A stretch of DNA of 39,100 nt from Micavibrio sp. TMED27 (GTDB taxonomy: Bacteria; Pseudomonadota; Alphaproteobacteria; Micavibrionales; Micavibrionaceae): assembly GCA_002167715.1 (NCBI GenBank), contig NHCG01000010.1, forward strand, positions 405,153 to 444,252, in the 5' to 3' direction. Numbering within the stretch: the stretch's first letter is position 1; each line of letters begins with the position of its first letter. Made by a program: the position numbers and the translations under genes. Below are positions 25,176-34,400 of the stretch, piece after piece. The notes beneath the pieces are model-generated. The model searched no databases. It saw nothing but the letters and a program-made list of their open reading frames with translations, and was not told where the DNA came from.

Positions 25176-25623
25176 AGCCGTGGTTAAATTAGCGCTGCCA
25201 GCTTTTTGTTTCGTCTTAATAAGCGTTATAGCTTTGAGCTGGCAGGCATTGGCAAATGAGGATGTCATGAAAATAAAAATAAGCATTGAAGGTGGTGATG
25301 TGTTAACGGCGACTATGGAAGATAATTCAGCCGCACGTGACTTTGTGTCATTGCTACCAATTACCTTAGAGATGAATGATTTTGCGGGAACAGAAAAAGC
25401 GGCGGGTAGTTTACCAAAAAATCTAAGTACAGAGGATGCACCTCAAGGACATAAGCCTGAAGCTGGTGATTTGGCTCATTATGCACCGTGGAATAATTTG
25501 GCAGCCTTTTATAAAGCAGATAAGTATGCGGGCGGTCTTGTCCTGCTTGGCAGAATTGATGGCGACCCGTCCGCCTTGGACATTGCATATTCCATTACAG
25601 TGACAATTGAGCAGTTAAATTAA
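25168..25623 (+). CDS. Exported cyclophilin-like fold protein
   Basis: 151 residues. A hydrophobic N-terminus ending in A-L-A-N (about residue 30) acts as signal peptide or anchor. The rest fits the cyclophilin-like family (COG2164): I-K-I-S-I-E-G-G, A-R-D-F-V-S-L-L-P-I-T-L-E-M-N-D-F, then G-D-L-A-H-Y-A-P-W-N-N-L-A-F-type and L-G-R-I-D-G. The peptidyl-prolyl isomerase active site is not conserved in such proteins. GTG 25168 overlaps the SDR stop; GTG 25180 is an alternative. Members often sit beside redox and dehydrogenase genes, function unknown. Confidence 0.8.
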   Translation: MSKAVVKLALPAFCFVLISVIALSWQALANEDVMKIKISIEGGDVLTATMEDNSAARDFVSLLPITLEMNDFAGTEKAAGSLPKNLSTEDAPQGHKPEAGDLAHYAPWNNLAAFYKADKYAGGLVLLGRIDGDPSALDIAYSITVTIEQLN

Positions 25624-25645
25624 CGAGAGTCAGGAATACACAGAA

Positions 25646-26524
25646 ATGTCAGCAGTACAACAACCAGTTTCAAGTTCTAAATTACCAGCATTTTTCTTTG
25701 GGCACGGAAGCCCGATGAATGCTCTAGAGGATAATGACTATACGCGTGCATGGCAGGCTATTGGTAAGGCATTGCCACGACCACGTGCTGTTTTGGTGAT
25801 TTCTGCGCATTGGTATGTTGGAGCGACGGCTGTTACCGCGATGGCACAGCCCCGAACAATTCACGATTTTTACGGTTTTCCGCAAGAGCTTTTCGATGTT
25901 GAATATCCGGCTCCGGGGCTTCCTGAGCTAGCTGGAGAGATATCCGAGTTGGTGAAGCCGACATGGGTCGGTGCGGATGTAGACCAATGGGGCATTGACC
26001 ACGGGACATGGAGTGTGCTTACGCATCTTTTTCCTGATGCTGATGTGCCTGTTGTTCAGCTTTCTATTAATGCGCTAAAGCCATTAGAATACCATGTTGA
26101 GTTAGCACAGAAATTATCGACGTTACGAGATAAAGGTATCTTAATTTTAGCGAGTGGGAACGTTGTTCATAATTTAAAGTTGGTTGACTGGAAGGCGCAG
26201 AATAGCGGAACAGATTGGACACAACGATTTGATGAAGCGGCCATTCGGCAGATGGCTGAGAACCCGAGTGATATTCTTAAATTGCTTGAACATCCTGATT
26301 ACAATTTGGCTGTTCCTACGCCGGATCATTTTATTCCACTTCTTTATACGGCAGGGCTTGCTAGTGTGGAAGAAGGAAAGGCTAAAGCCATCATTGAAGG
26401 GTATTCTTTAGGCTCTTTATCGATGACTTGTTTTGGTGTCGGTACTGATGATTTTTCATGTGTAAAAGGCATGAATTGCGCAACTCTGCCAAGAGATGTT
26501 CCTAGCGACAAGACGAATACTTAG
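25646..26524 (+). CDS. ygiD: 4,5-DOPA-type extradiol dioxygenase (YgiD-like), chromosomal copy
   Basis: 292 residues of the class III LigB superfamily. Metal/active-site residues are visible in F-G-H-G-S-P, S-A-H-W-Y, I-D-H-G-T-W and A-S-G-N-V-V-H-N. It is closer to the E. coli YgiD type than the island copy at 17342, and the two share only motifs and layout. The C-terminus has two extra cysteines (S-C-V-K-G-M-N-C). AGGA lies 11 bases before ATG 25646. It is followed by a transporter after 10 bases. Substrate presumed to be a catechol. Confidence 0.88.
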   Translation: MSAVQQPVSSSKLPAFFFGHGSPMNALEDNDYTRAWQAIGKALPRPRAVLVISAHWYVGATAVTAMAQPRTIHDFYGFPQELFDVEYPAPGLPELAGEISELVKPTWVGADVDQWGIDHGTWSVLTHLFPDADVPVVQLSINALKPLEYHVELAQKLSTLRDKGILILASGNVVHNLKLVDWKAQNSGTDWTQRFDEAAIRQMAENPSDILKLLEHPDYNLAVPTPDHFIPLLYTAGLASVEEGKAKAIIEGYSLGSLSMTCFGVGTDDFSCVKGMNCATLPRDVPSDKTNT

Positions 26525-26534
26525 ATGAAAAACA

Positions 26535-27728
26535 ATGTCAAAGAGTAATATTAAATTTGGTTTTGTTGCCGCGACGTTATCTTTATGGATGGCGTATGCG
26601 GCTTCAGCTGCGCCCATTCCTTTATATGATTTATATCACCGTGAAAATGATGTGAGCTTAAATGATCTTGCGTTGACATCAGTGTTCTATTTTGCTGGTG
26701 CTGTGTTTGCGTTGTTGATATTTGGCCGTATATCAAACCATATCGGGCGCAAGCCATCGGCCCTGTTGGTGTTGGGCTTGGCTGCACTTTCGACGGTGAT
26801 GTTTTTAGAAGTGGATAGTGCGCTGCCTCTTATTGCAGGGCGCTTCTTCTTAGGGGTGGCTTGTGGATTAGCTTCTAGTGCGTTAACGGCTTATGTCGCA
26901 GATACTGCGCCGGAAGAGCCCGCGTGGCTCTCACCGACTATCATCAGTAATGCTCCCTTTATTGGTCTTACAGTTGGTGCCCTTATGTCAGGTGCGCTCG
27001 TTGAATATGGGCCGAATGCCCGTCATCTATGTTATTTTGTAATATTAAGTGGTTTAGTAATTTGCTCGGTTTTAATTGCACTTAGTAAGGACACCGTAGA
27101 ACGCATGCCCGGCCTTGTTAAATCATTACGTCCGTGCATGGTGTTGCCACAGAAAGATCGCCGGTTATATCCTGTGGCGGCGGCTACCTTTGTTGCGACA
27201 TGGGCGATGGGTGGTTTTTATCAAGCATATGGTCCATCAATAGCTGCGCAAGAGCTTGGCACACTCAATACTTTTATGGCGGCGCTTGTGTTCTCGGCCT
27301 ATTTGCTTCCAGGGACTGTTGGTAGTGCTGTCACTGCGAGGCTTACACCTACGCAAACTCAGCGGCGGGGTATGGTTGTTTTTACTCTAAGTGTCGCTGT
27401 GTTAATTTACATGATGCATCTAAATCACATTCTAGGTTTTTTGATTTTTAGTTCTATTGCTGGTGCGGCTCAAGGGGCTGTGGTAACGGGGAGTGTACGG
27501 TCATTAATGGTTGGTGTTGAGAAAAAAGAGCGTGCAGGTGTTTTGTCGGTAATCTTCGCGACCTCTTATGCTGGTGCAGCTGTACCGACATTGATAGCGG
27601 GACGGCTCAGTAATTATCTTGATCTGTTTGAATTAACGCTATGCTACGGCGCGTTAGCCTTAATAGTTTGCGTGATAACATTGCTCTTTGCACATGAGCC
27701 ACAATATAATGAAGTGAGTGAGGTTTAA
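26535..27728 (+). CDS. MFS transporter
   Basis: 397 residues with twelve predicted hydrophobic spans and the motif A-like loop G-R-I-S-N-H-I-G-R-K-P between helices 2 and 3, as in drug:H+ antiporter-type carriers. The central cytoplasmic loop (about 190-205) splits two six-helix bundles. Its position between the dioxygenase and the AraC regulator suggests export of a toxic aromatic or aldehyde product. There is no strong ribosome binding site, so coupling to the gene before may help translation. Direction and substrate cannot be read from sequence. Confidence 0.9.
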   Translation: MSKSNIKFGFVAATLSLWMAYAASAAPIPLYDLYHRENDVSLNDLALTSVFYFAGAVFALLIFGRISNHIGRKPSALLVLGLAALSTVMFLEVDSALPLIAGRFFLGVACGLASSALTAYVADTAPEEPAWLSPTIISNAPFIGLTVGALMSGALVEYGPNARHLCYFVILSGLVICSVLIALSKDTVERMPGLVKSLRPCMVLPQKDRRLYPVAAATFVATWAMGGFYQAYGPSIAAQELGTLNTFMAALVFSAYLLPGTVGSAVTARLTPTQTQRRGMVVFTLSVAVLIYMMHLNHILGFLIFSSIAGAAQGAVVTGSVRSLMVGVEKKERAGVLSVIFATSYAGAAVPTLIAGRLSNYLDLFELTLCYGALALIVCVITLLFAHEPQYNEVSEV

Positions 27729-27731
27729 GTT

Positions 27732-28673
27732 ATGAGAACAATATCAAATATTGCACAATTTCATGCACTGGATGAAGCTGTGCAGGTTCCTGAGCCTGCA
27801 GACCTAAAGGAGTTGACCCGTTTGTTAGGGAAGTATGCGCCGCATGATGATGGATTTGAGTTGATTAAGGATGGCGTTCAGGTTTACCGCGAGTCTAAGC
27901 TAAATACAGAGCGTTCGTACATGTTATCACGTCCTAGTGTGTGTATTGTACCGCAAGGTGCAAAAGCGGTGAGTTTATCTACTAACGGGTTTGAGTATGA
28001 CAATTCGAAGATGGTGGTTTACGCTGCTGAAGTGCCAATGAATGTGCGTATTACGAAGGCCTCAAAAGAGGAACCGTATTATTGCATGGTTATTCCTATT
28101 GACCCTGCTAAGCTGCAGGAGCTCAATATAAAGGTTTTTCCAAATGGAGTTCCAAAAGCCCATAAAACGAGCGCTGTATACGTTGGTAATAGCAATCCTA
28201 AAATTGTAAAATCGGCTATTCGTTTGATGGAGACAATAGAGCAGCAAGAAGACGTTGACTTGCTTGCTCCACTTATCGTGGATGAGATCCTTATTCGGCT
28301 TTTAAGAAGTTCTGCAGGTGCGCAAATAGCACAGATTGGTGTTACGGACTCTCATGCTGAAAAAGTAAACAAGGCTATTGCTTGGCTAAAAAGTAATTTT
28401 TCTGCCCCGATTAAAATTGAAGACTTAGCAAAAGCTGCAGGTATGAGTGTTTCCTCTTTCCATACGCATTTTAAGTCTATTACAGATATGAGTCCTTTAC
28501 AGTTTCAGAAAACATTACGCTTACAAGAAGCTAGAAACTTAATTAGGACCAAGATGAAAGACGTTGGCAGTGCGGCACTTGAGGTTGGTTATACGAGTAC
28601 TACTCAATTTAGCCGAGAATATTCTAGAGAGTTTGGTGTGTCTCCATCCAAAGATAAAATGAGCATATCATAA
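27732..28673 (+). CDS. AraC-family regulator with AraC_N domain (YqhC-like)
   Basis: 313 residues. The N-terminal ligand domain (about 25-190) matches the AraC_N type found in YqhC, with S-V-C-I-V-P-Q-G-A-K and E-V-P-M-N. The C-terminal double helix-turn-helix (about 215-310) has I-E-D-L-A-K-A-A-G-M-S-V-S-S-F-H and the A-L-E-V-G-Y-T-S-T-T-Q-F-S-R-E-Y core. YqhC activates the aldehyde reductase gene yqhD in E. coli upon aldehyde stress, which fits this operon. It begins three bases after the transporter stop and would act at the repeats near 19884. Confidence 0.9.
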   Translation: MRTISNIAQFHALDEAVQVPEPADLKELTRLLGKYAPHDDGFELIKDGVQVYRESKLNTERSYMLSRPSVCIVPQGAKAVSLSTNGFEYDNSKMVVYAAEVPMNVRITKASKEEPYYCMVIPIDPAKLQELNIKVFPNGVPKAHKTSAVYVGNSNPKIVKSAIRLMETIEQQEDVDLLAPLIVDEILIRLLRSSAGAQIAQIGVTDSHAEKVNKAIAWLKSNFSAPIKIEDLAKAAGMSVSSFHTHFKSITDMSPLQFQKTLRLQEARNLIRTKMKDVGSAALEVGYTSTTQFSREYSREFGVSPSKDKMSIS

Positions 28674-28791
28674 ATTATCTTATGCTATCTATTTTATGGT
28701 GTTACCCCATGCCGTGTAACTATTAGCGGTGCCTTTGGTATATTCTAATTGAAGCGATAGATTTTTATAAAAAATTCTATATATTCGATTT

Positions 28792-29769
28792 ATGGCGAAT
28801 TTATGGATTAATATTGTGAAGCCTAAGGGCATTCATGCAAAGTGGCTTATCTTTTTAACACTTACATTGTTATTAGCGTTCGGCGCTTTAGGGCATTTTG
28901 ATATTGTTCGTGAATATTTAGATACTGAAGCGCTTACGTTTAAAGCCGGCGCTTTCGAGATTAGTGCTTATAGGGCGCTTAAATCTATACTTATTGTTGT
29001 TTTGATTTTTTGGCTAGCGGCTATTGTTTCAGACTTTGCTGAAAAACGTATTGGTGAGTTCAAAAAAATCAGAGCAGCCAATCGCGCTCTTATTCTTAAG
29101 ATTGTTCATATTGGCATTTATATTATTGCAGCACTGTTTGCACTAGATATTGTGGGCATAGACCTTACAACATTGACTGTTTTTAGTGGTGCACTTGGTA
29201 TTGGTCTTGGCTTTGGTTTACAAAAAATTGCTTCAAATTTTATTAGCGGCCTTATTCTGTTGTTTGAGAAATCTGTAGAGCAAGATGACTTGATCGAGTT
29301 ATCGGATGGTACATTTGGTTTTGTTCGTAAGGCGAATGCTAGATATACATTAATTGAAACATTTGATAGCCGTGAAATACTGGTGCCGAATGAAGATTTG
29401 ATTACAAATCGTGTTGTGAATTGGACGCTTACCAATACTAAAGGCAGAATTGAAATTGCCATTGGTGTTTCTTATGATTCTGATATTGAGAAAGCTTTAG
29501 AATTGATTTTAGAATCTGCTAAAGAGCATCCAAGATGTATTAATGACCCAGAGCCAAAGTGTTACCTGCGTAACTTTGGTGAGAGTTCTGTAGATATGAT
29601 TTTACATTTTTGGGTGGCTGATGTGGCTGAGGGGCGCTGGGTACCGCATAGTGAGGTTATGCTCTCTATATGGAGGAAGTTCCATGAGCATAAAATCCAA
29701 ATTCCATATCCGCAGAGAGATTTGCATATAAAAAGCTCGGAAATAATTAAGGTGAATAATCATGCATAA
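28792..29769 (+). CDS. MscS-family mechanosensitive channel
   Basis: 325 residues. Three or four N-terminal membrane spans lead to the pore helix region G-A-L-G-I-G-L-G-F-G-L-Q-K-I-A-S-N-F, the signature of MscS TM3. The cytoplasmic beta and alpha/beta vestibule follows, with V-P-N-E-D-L-I-T-N-R-V-V-N-W-T. It opens under membrane tension to release solutes on hypo-osmotic shock. The stop overlaps the next ATG by 8 bases, so the two genes are cotranscribed. It is separated from araC by 118 bases without a clear terminator. Confidence 0.93.
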   Translation: MANLWINIVKPKGIHAKWLIFLTLTLLLAFGALGHFDIVREYLDTEALTFKAGAFEISAYRALKSILIVVLIFWLAAIVSDFAEKRIGEFKKIRAANRALILKIVHIGIYIIAALFALDIVGIDLTTLTVFSGALGIGLGFGLQKIASNFISGLILLFEKSVEQDDLIELSDGTFGFVRKANARYTLIETFDSREILVPNEDLITNRVVNWTLTNTKGRIEIAIGVSYDSDIEKALELILESAKEHPRCINDPEPKCYLRNFGESSVDMILHFWVADVAEGRWVPHSEVMLSIWRKFHEHKIQIPYPQRDLHIKSSEIIKVNNHA

Positions 29770-30739
29770 TGAAAAAGGTATAACGCATGCTGTCACGATT
29801 GAAGGTGACGGTCATGGAAAACCGCTTGTAGGCGAAGCTATTTCTCAGACAATTAAGGACGACGCCTTAGCGTGGGTTCATCTGGATGCTAATGAACCGA
29901 GTAGCCGAGAATGGTTGCAGCGTGAACTGACTTACCTTGATAATATTATTATTGATGCTCTTCTTGCGGAAGAAACTCGGCCACGTATTCTTGAATTTGA
30001 GAGTGGAGCCTTGATGATTTTGCGGGGTGTTAACCTGAATGAAGACTCCGAACCTGAGGATATGATCTCGATTAGATTATGGGTTGATGCGCACCGCATT
30101 ATTAGTGTTCACAGGCGTCCTTTAAAGACCGTGCAGGATATACAAAAGCGGTTGAGTGAAGGTCGGGGGCCAAAGAATTCTGGTGATTTTGTTGTCCAAT
30201 TGGTCGGCCGATTATTTGAGCGTATGGAGCCTGTATTCTCTGGCATGGATGAACGTCTTGATGATATCGAGGAATTAGTAATGGACGCTCCAGAAGCTAA
30301 GGAAAGACAGGTAATTACTGAGATACGTAAGCAAGCTATCGTTTTTCGTCGCTATATTGCGCCTCAGAGGGATATGATCTCACACTTGCGTACATCTGAA
30401 CAGCCGTGGCTTGATCAAACTCATAGGCGCCGTCTACAGGAGGCTATGGATAGGGTTATTCGGTATATAGAAGATTTAGATACTATTCGTGAGAGGGCTC
30501 AGATTGTTAAAGATGAGCTATCTAATACCCTTGCGGATAGAATGAATAAAAATATGTATGTGTTGTCAGTTATAGCCGCTATCTTTTTACCTCTAGGCTT
30601 CTTAACAGGTTTGCTTGGTATAAATGTGGGAGGAATCCCTGGTTCTGATAACGGTGATGCCTTTTATGTTTTCTGTGGCATATTGATGTTAGTCGTAGCT
30701 TTACAAGTTTTACTATTCAAAAAGATGCGCTGGTTCTAG
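29762..30739 (+). CDS. zntB: ZntB/CorA-family zinc/metal transporter
   Basis: 325 residues. A long cytoplasmic domain with extended helices precedes two C-terminal transmembrane helices (about 262-282 and 297-317). The conserved pore signature G-I-N-V-G-G-I-P-G replaces the CorA G-M-N, as in ZntB. A basic K-K-M-R-W-F end follows. ZntB transports Zn2+ in enterobacteria; direction and metal here are inferred. ATG 29762 overlaps the MscS stop. Pairing of a mechanosensitive channel and a CorA-type transporter suggests membrane ion homeostasis. Confidence 0.9.
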   Translation: MHNEKGITHAVTIEGDGHGKPLVGEAISQTIKDDALAWVHLDANEPSSREWLQRELTYLDNIIIDALLAEETRPRILEFESGALMILRGVNLNEDSEPEDMISIRLWVDAHRIISVHRRPLKTVQDIQKRLSEGRGPKNSGDFVVQLVGRLFERMEPVFSGMDERLDDIEELVMDAPEAKERQVITEIRKQAIVFRRYIAPQRDMISHLRTSEQPWLDQTHRRRLQEAMDRVIRYIEDLDTIRERAQIVKDELSNTLADRMNKNMYVLSVIAAIFLPLGFLTGLLGINVGGIPGSDNGDAFYVFCGILMLVVALQVLLFKKMRWF

Positions 30740-30910
30740 ATTTTTTCTATTAAGTTGTTGTTTTTATTCGAACTTACTTCTTGTTGCTTTTAGTGAGTTG
30801 TGTTTATTTAACTATTTTTTGTAGTTTTTAGGCTACAATGTTATTTATTCATGCCCTCATTTTATGTGCGAATTTATATTTTTTCACCTAATTTCTATGT
30901 CTCGTTATTG

Positions 30911-30943
30911 TACATTTACGACCTGTATCGTAAATGTATTTTA
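30911..30943 (+). terminator. Palindromic stem-loop, possible terminator of zntB
   Basis: TACATTTACGA-6-TCGTAAATGTA is a perfect 11-bp inverted repeat followed by TTTTATG. The U-tract is short and the stem AT-rich, 170 bases past zntB. A terminator is the likeliest role, a protein-binding palindrome the alternative. Confidence 0.45.
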
Positions 30944-31408
30944 TGTCAACACATTCTTCTCAAAAGACGTACGAAAATCAGTTTTTTGTAATAAAATGTT
31001 ATTTAAATGCTACTTTAATAAGCTAATTAGTTTAAATGTCACTATAAGAAACTTTTTATATAAGGGGTTGAATTATTTTTTTACATTAGTTTCTACTTAT
31101 ATTTTGGTGAGGAGGTGAAAAAGAGTTGAAATATTAACGATTATCTTTATATGGACTTAAAAAAATATAAATTATTTAGTATGTGTATGTGTGAATAATT
31201 TTACATTTTCTAGAGAATGTACTGAGTGCTTTTAAATTTAAGACCGTAAGATAATGCGCTCTATTTTTACATGCTAAGAGCTTGTTAGAATATTATTGAG
31301 CAAATTTATATTTATTTTTATTAGTGATATTTAGATTCTGATTAGGAAGGTATCAACGAAATTATACTTTTGTTTGAGGTTGCGTATAAATTTTTTGACG
31401 ATGAAATT

Positions 31409-31439
31409 CATGTAAATTATTTTGAAAAGAATTTACATG
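31409..31439. repeat. Inverted repeat with 10-bp arms
   Basis: CATGTAAATT-11-AATTTACATG is perfect and lies 53 bases past the 3' end of the lpxR-like gene. There is no U-tract on either strand. It shares the GTAAAT/ATTTAC core with the palindrome at 30911. Confidence 0.5.
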
Positions 31440-31491
31440 TTTAAAATATGTTATTTAGTTAAAATAACACTGCATTCAATACATATCGTAT

Positions 31492-32556
31492 TTAAAATCT
31501 TCTTCCTATTGATATCGCGCCAAAAATGGACGGATCTTTCTGGTTGTCAAATTCTTTTGATCTCCATGTTACTGTGTATGATAGCTGTGTTCGGCCGTAG
31601 GTATAGCTTACACCAGCATTAATATCATTGACGATGTGTTTTTTATTTACGGATGGGCTTTCCGTGAAAGTGTTTCCGTCGAGGAAGATGTTTCGTGCAA
31701 TTGCTCTCGTTTCTACACTTGTGAAGAGTGACCACGAGTGTTGATTTTCTGGTACCAAAAAATACCCATTTCCTGGCATGGCAGGACGTACACGTGGTGG
31801 GGGGGATTGCCATTTATGCTTCGTTGGTGTGATGCTTAATGTCATACCGGCTGAGCCATAAGTGTAAATGTTACCGGCAGAAAACCCAGTGAAAGGATCT
31901 GCGCTGAAAGTTAGGTCGCTAAACTCTTTGCTATATGCACCTGGCCAGACTCTTTCCCATGATAAGATAACGCCAGGTTCATTCTTTAATTGGTGATCCC
32001 AGCCGGCAGGGTTATCTGCATCAATGGTATTATGTACGAATTTTTGCACCTCTTTACCTAAAGCTGCGGGACCTATTACGCCAAGGGTCATTTCTAATTG
32101 GTCGATGTGATTGTCTTTGAGTGTGGTGAAGCTGGCTGAGCCGTATAAAAATGCGGCATAAGGCCTATCGCTTGGATCGGGTGTTTTTGTTGTAATATTT
32201 TCAGGTGTGTAGAGGTTTTGTCCTATAGAATATGTAGTAGAGCTGGTTTCATTAATGCTTATCAGAGGTAAGTAGTTTGTAATGAAATAAGCGGTGTCAG
32301 GTGGTGTTGAAGCAACATCAAAATATGTGAGGCGTGCTCCATTCGTATAATTTTGGTCTGTTCCCGAGCCAAACAGGTCATTTTCAATTGTAAAAGTTAA
32401 GAATTGATCTTTGTTGTTTACAACTTCGTTAGGTAGACGGTCTTGTAATGTTTTTGAATTTTCAGCTAATGCGCCATTTGAGGGTAAGCTTAATGCTATT
32501 ATGGTAGTTAAAAGCATTGTTGTGCGTATTTTATAGGTTTTTAAAGGGCTGTGCAT
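31492..32556 (-). CDS. lpxR: Lipid A deacylase LpxR-family outer-membrane protein
   Basis: 354 residues with a signal peptide (cut about A-L-A-E, residue 31). It shows the LpxR/DUF2219 landmarks E-N-D-L-F-G-S-G-x-D-Q-N-Y-T-N-G-A-R and S-D-R-P-Y-A-A-F-L-Y-G, plus a C-terminal aromatic residue (Phe) typical of outer-membrane barrels. LpxR removes the 3'-acyloxyacyl chain of lipid A in Salmonella; activity here depends on catalytic residues I cannot all align. It is on the minus strand, 83 bases after the unknown gene upstream. Confidence 0.87.
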   Translation of the reverse strand: MHSPLKTYKIRTTMLLTTIIALSLPSNGALAENSKTLQDRLPNEVVNNKDQFLTFTIENDLFGSGTDQNYTNGARLTYFDVASTPPDTAYFITNYLPLISINETSSTTYSIGQNLYTPENITTKTPDPSDRPYAAFLYGSASFTTLKDNHIDQLEMTLGVIGPAALGKEVQKFVHNTIDADNPAGWDHQLKNEPGVILSWERVWPGAYSKEFSDLTFSADPFTGFSAGNIYTYGSAGMTLSITPTKHKWQSPPPRVRPAMPGNGYFLVPENQHSWSLFTSVETRAIARNIFLDGNTFTESPSVNKKHIVNDINAGVSYTYGRTQLSYTVTWRSKEFDNQKDPSIFGAISIGRRF

Positions 32557-32639
32557 ACTAGCGCTGCTATATTTGTATGGTTTTGTTGAATTTGGCGTAG
32601 AATAGTGAAGTTTAGTACTGTGTCAATATGCTAGGCTAG

Positions 32640-33515
32640 CTAATGGGCTGGCGTTGTAATTGTGTTTTCAAACTCTGTATCTGTATTTTGATAAGATCTA
32701 TCATTTCCAGCCTCTTTGTATAGTACATTTATATCGTCCGAAAAGGTTTTATTAAAATCATGCTTAACTGGCACTTCTAGAGATTTTTGAAACCCTTTTG
32801 AAAATGAACGCATATATTCAATCGAAGTTCCCTGCACTAAGTCTTTATCTATGATTTGGTATAATTCCGGCCCTTTGTAACCTGCGTTTTCTAGTGCGGT
32901 TTTATAATCAAGGAAAAGTTCAAATGGTTTACCATTCATCGTTTCTAACTTTTGATACGCTAGAAGTACTGGTAGTTCACTTTTTACAAAGACACGTTCT
33001 GGATCTGAGTTTGGGGTGACGGTTACGGCGTGGCCTGTTGCGTTAGCGGCATATTGTGCAGAGTAGTGGTCCCAAATACCAAGCGCACGTGATTGGTCTG
33101 ACTGTATATAGCCGTGCATAATATCGCTTTCTGTAAAGGGGCTGTTTTCGGCATCTAGGGAGCGTGCTAGGTGAGCGATAAAGGTGCCTTCTTCGATAAA
33201 TTGCGTTGCTTGAGTATCAGCAATACTTGCCAGTTGTAATGAGCTTTGTGTTAGTTCAGCCGTGTAGCTTTGATATCCAATGTTTTTAAGACGGTTAACT
33301 TTGCCGCTAGCGAAAATATAGCCTTTAATATGGTCTTTTTTGCTTGGATGTACTGTCGCGCTCATGCTTTTAGCTGACTGAATAAGGTTTTCTGAAGGGA
33401 TATATTGTCCTTGTTCAACAGCTTTAAGAACGCCCAGTGTCATTGCTATACTGCCGTGCGCTTTTTCAAGTTGTTCTATGTATTTATCTGAAACTTTATT
33501 CATGACCAGTGCCAT
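32640..33515 (-). CDS. Unrecognised protein, 291 residues
   Basis: I do not recognise a family. The protein is soluble and mostly helical by composition, with no signal peptide or membrane span. Notable parts are an alanine-rich N-terminus, D-I-M-H-G-Y-I-Q-S-D-Q-S-R-A-L-G-I-W and Y-K-G-P-E-L-Y-Q-I-I-D. It starts inside the end of the next gene upstream (33500-33886, 16-base overlap), so both are cotranscribed. A second in-frame ATG at 33503 is possible. Codon use looks like the neighbours, and the long frame and overlap support a real gene. Confidence 0.65.
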   Translation of the reverse strand: MALVMNKVSDKYIEQLEKAHGSIAMTLGVLKAVEQGQYIPSENLIQSAKSMSATVHPSKKDHIKGYIFASGKVNRLKNIGYQSYTAELTQSSLQLASIADTQATQFIEEGTFIAHLARSLDAENSPFTESDIMHGYIQSDQSRALGIWDHYSAQYAANATGHAVTVTPNSDPERVFVKSELPVLLAYQKLETMNGKPFELFLDYKTALENAGYKGPELYQIIDKDLVQGTSIEYMRSFSKGFQKSLEVPVKHDFNKTFSDDINVLYKEAGNDRSYQNTDTEFENTITTPAH

Positions 33516-33886
33516 TTATTTTGTCTTGCATGAGGATGTATTTTTACCACAATGTCGCCGATACGACTCGTATTGTGCTTCTCTCCAAAGGCAGTGAGTG
33601 CTTCACTTATATGGTTTTCTATATCGTTGTCGTTCACGTTTTTTAAAGGAGGGTGGTTTATTGTATTTACTTCCCATTTAATATTAAAACGCCACTGACC
33701 GTCCTGATCTTGAAAGCGGTCTAATATAGTTTTTTCACATGCAAACTTTATCTCTGTTCCGTCTAAATCAAGTATGAAAGGATAAATTCCATCTGGTCCA
33801 GCAGGAATGTCGTTTAACGTGTAGTTACGTTCACGATCTATTGTGAACGGACGATATATTTCAGTGTGATCGTTTTCGTAGGGCAT
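33500..33886 (-). CDS. Unrecognised small protein, 128 residues
   Basis: No family recognised. It has no signal peptide, a mixed beta composition with F-I-L-D-L-D-G-T-E-I-K-F and many charged residues, and ends in W-H-W-S. It overlaps the start of the 291-residue gene by 16 bases and is the first gene of the pair; a 565-base AT-rich gap lies before it. A two-gene unit of a small and a larger soluble protein is all that can be said. Confidence 0.6.
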   Translation of the reverse strand: MPYENDHTEIYRPFTIDRERNYTLNDIPAGPDGIYPFILDLDGTEIKFACEKTILDRFQDQDGQWRFNIKWEVNTINHPPLKNVNDNDIENHISEALTAFGEKHNTSRIGDIVVKIHPHARQNKWHWS

Positions 33887-34400
33887 TTTATAATTCTTTT
33901 ACTATACATAAGACTATATCCATGATTGGAGTAATAGGCTAGAAAAAAAGATCATTTTTTAGTGTTTGTTAAGTCTATTTGCTTTTCTTTTTATTTTTTA
34001 TATTAGGACGAGAAGATTATTTTTTGAGTTATTTTCATTTAAATTACACTGACGTACATATTATGTAATCTAATAGCGTTTTTTCTTATATATAAAACTA
34101 TCCGTGTTGAATATTGATTTTTGCACTTTATTTATGTGGCTTTTAGCTAATATGTAGAATAAAATTGCAACTTAAGTAATTGTTTTTATTTAATAAATAA
34201 ATTTCAAATTTATTTTGCTCTGTATGTGTGGCTCAATATAATGTGATTTTTAGGCTTTTATGCCTAATTTTTGGGTTGTTCAGGTATTGATATTTGTATA
34301 TTTCCTGCTTTTTTGTTTGATTATGCAGAAGTTGTTATGTGCTTACAGTATATGGGGTTCTAAGCATTTAGAATTTAATTGTTCATGCTATTTTCAAGTT
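33887..34400. other. AT-rich intergenic region
   Basis: About 510 bases with no credible gene, very rich in T runs. It should contain the promoter of the minus-strand pair at 33886, but no box stands out. Nothing else is seen. Confidence 0.5.

Larger units (their letters stand above)
30740..31491. other. AT-rich intergenic region between convergent zntB and lpxR
   Basis: About 750 bases without a credible gene; small open frames here have poor composition and no ribosome binding site. It holds two strong palindromes (30911-30938 and 31409-31439). It receives transcription from both sides. Confidence 0.6.

Noticed and set aside
30864-31118. 84-codon plus-strand frame in the AT-rich gap
   Set aside because: Phe/Tyr/Cys-rich composition typical of translated AT-rich non-coding DNA, no ribosome binding site, and it spans a palindrome.
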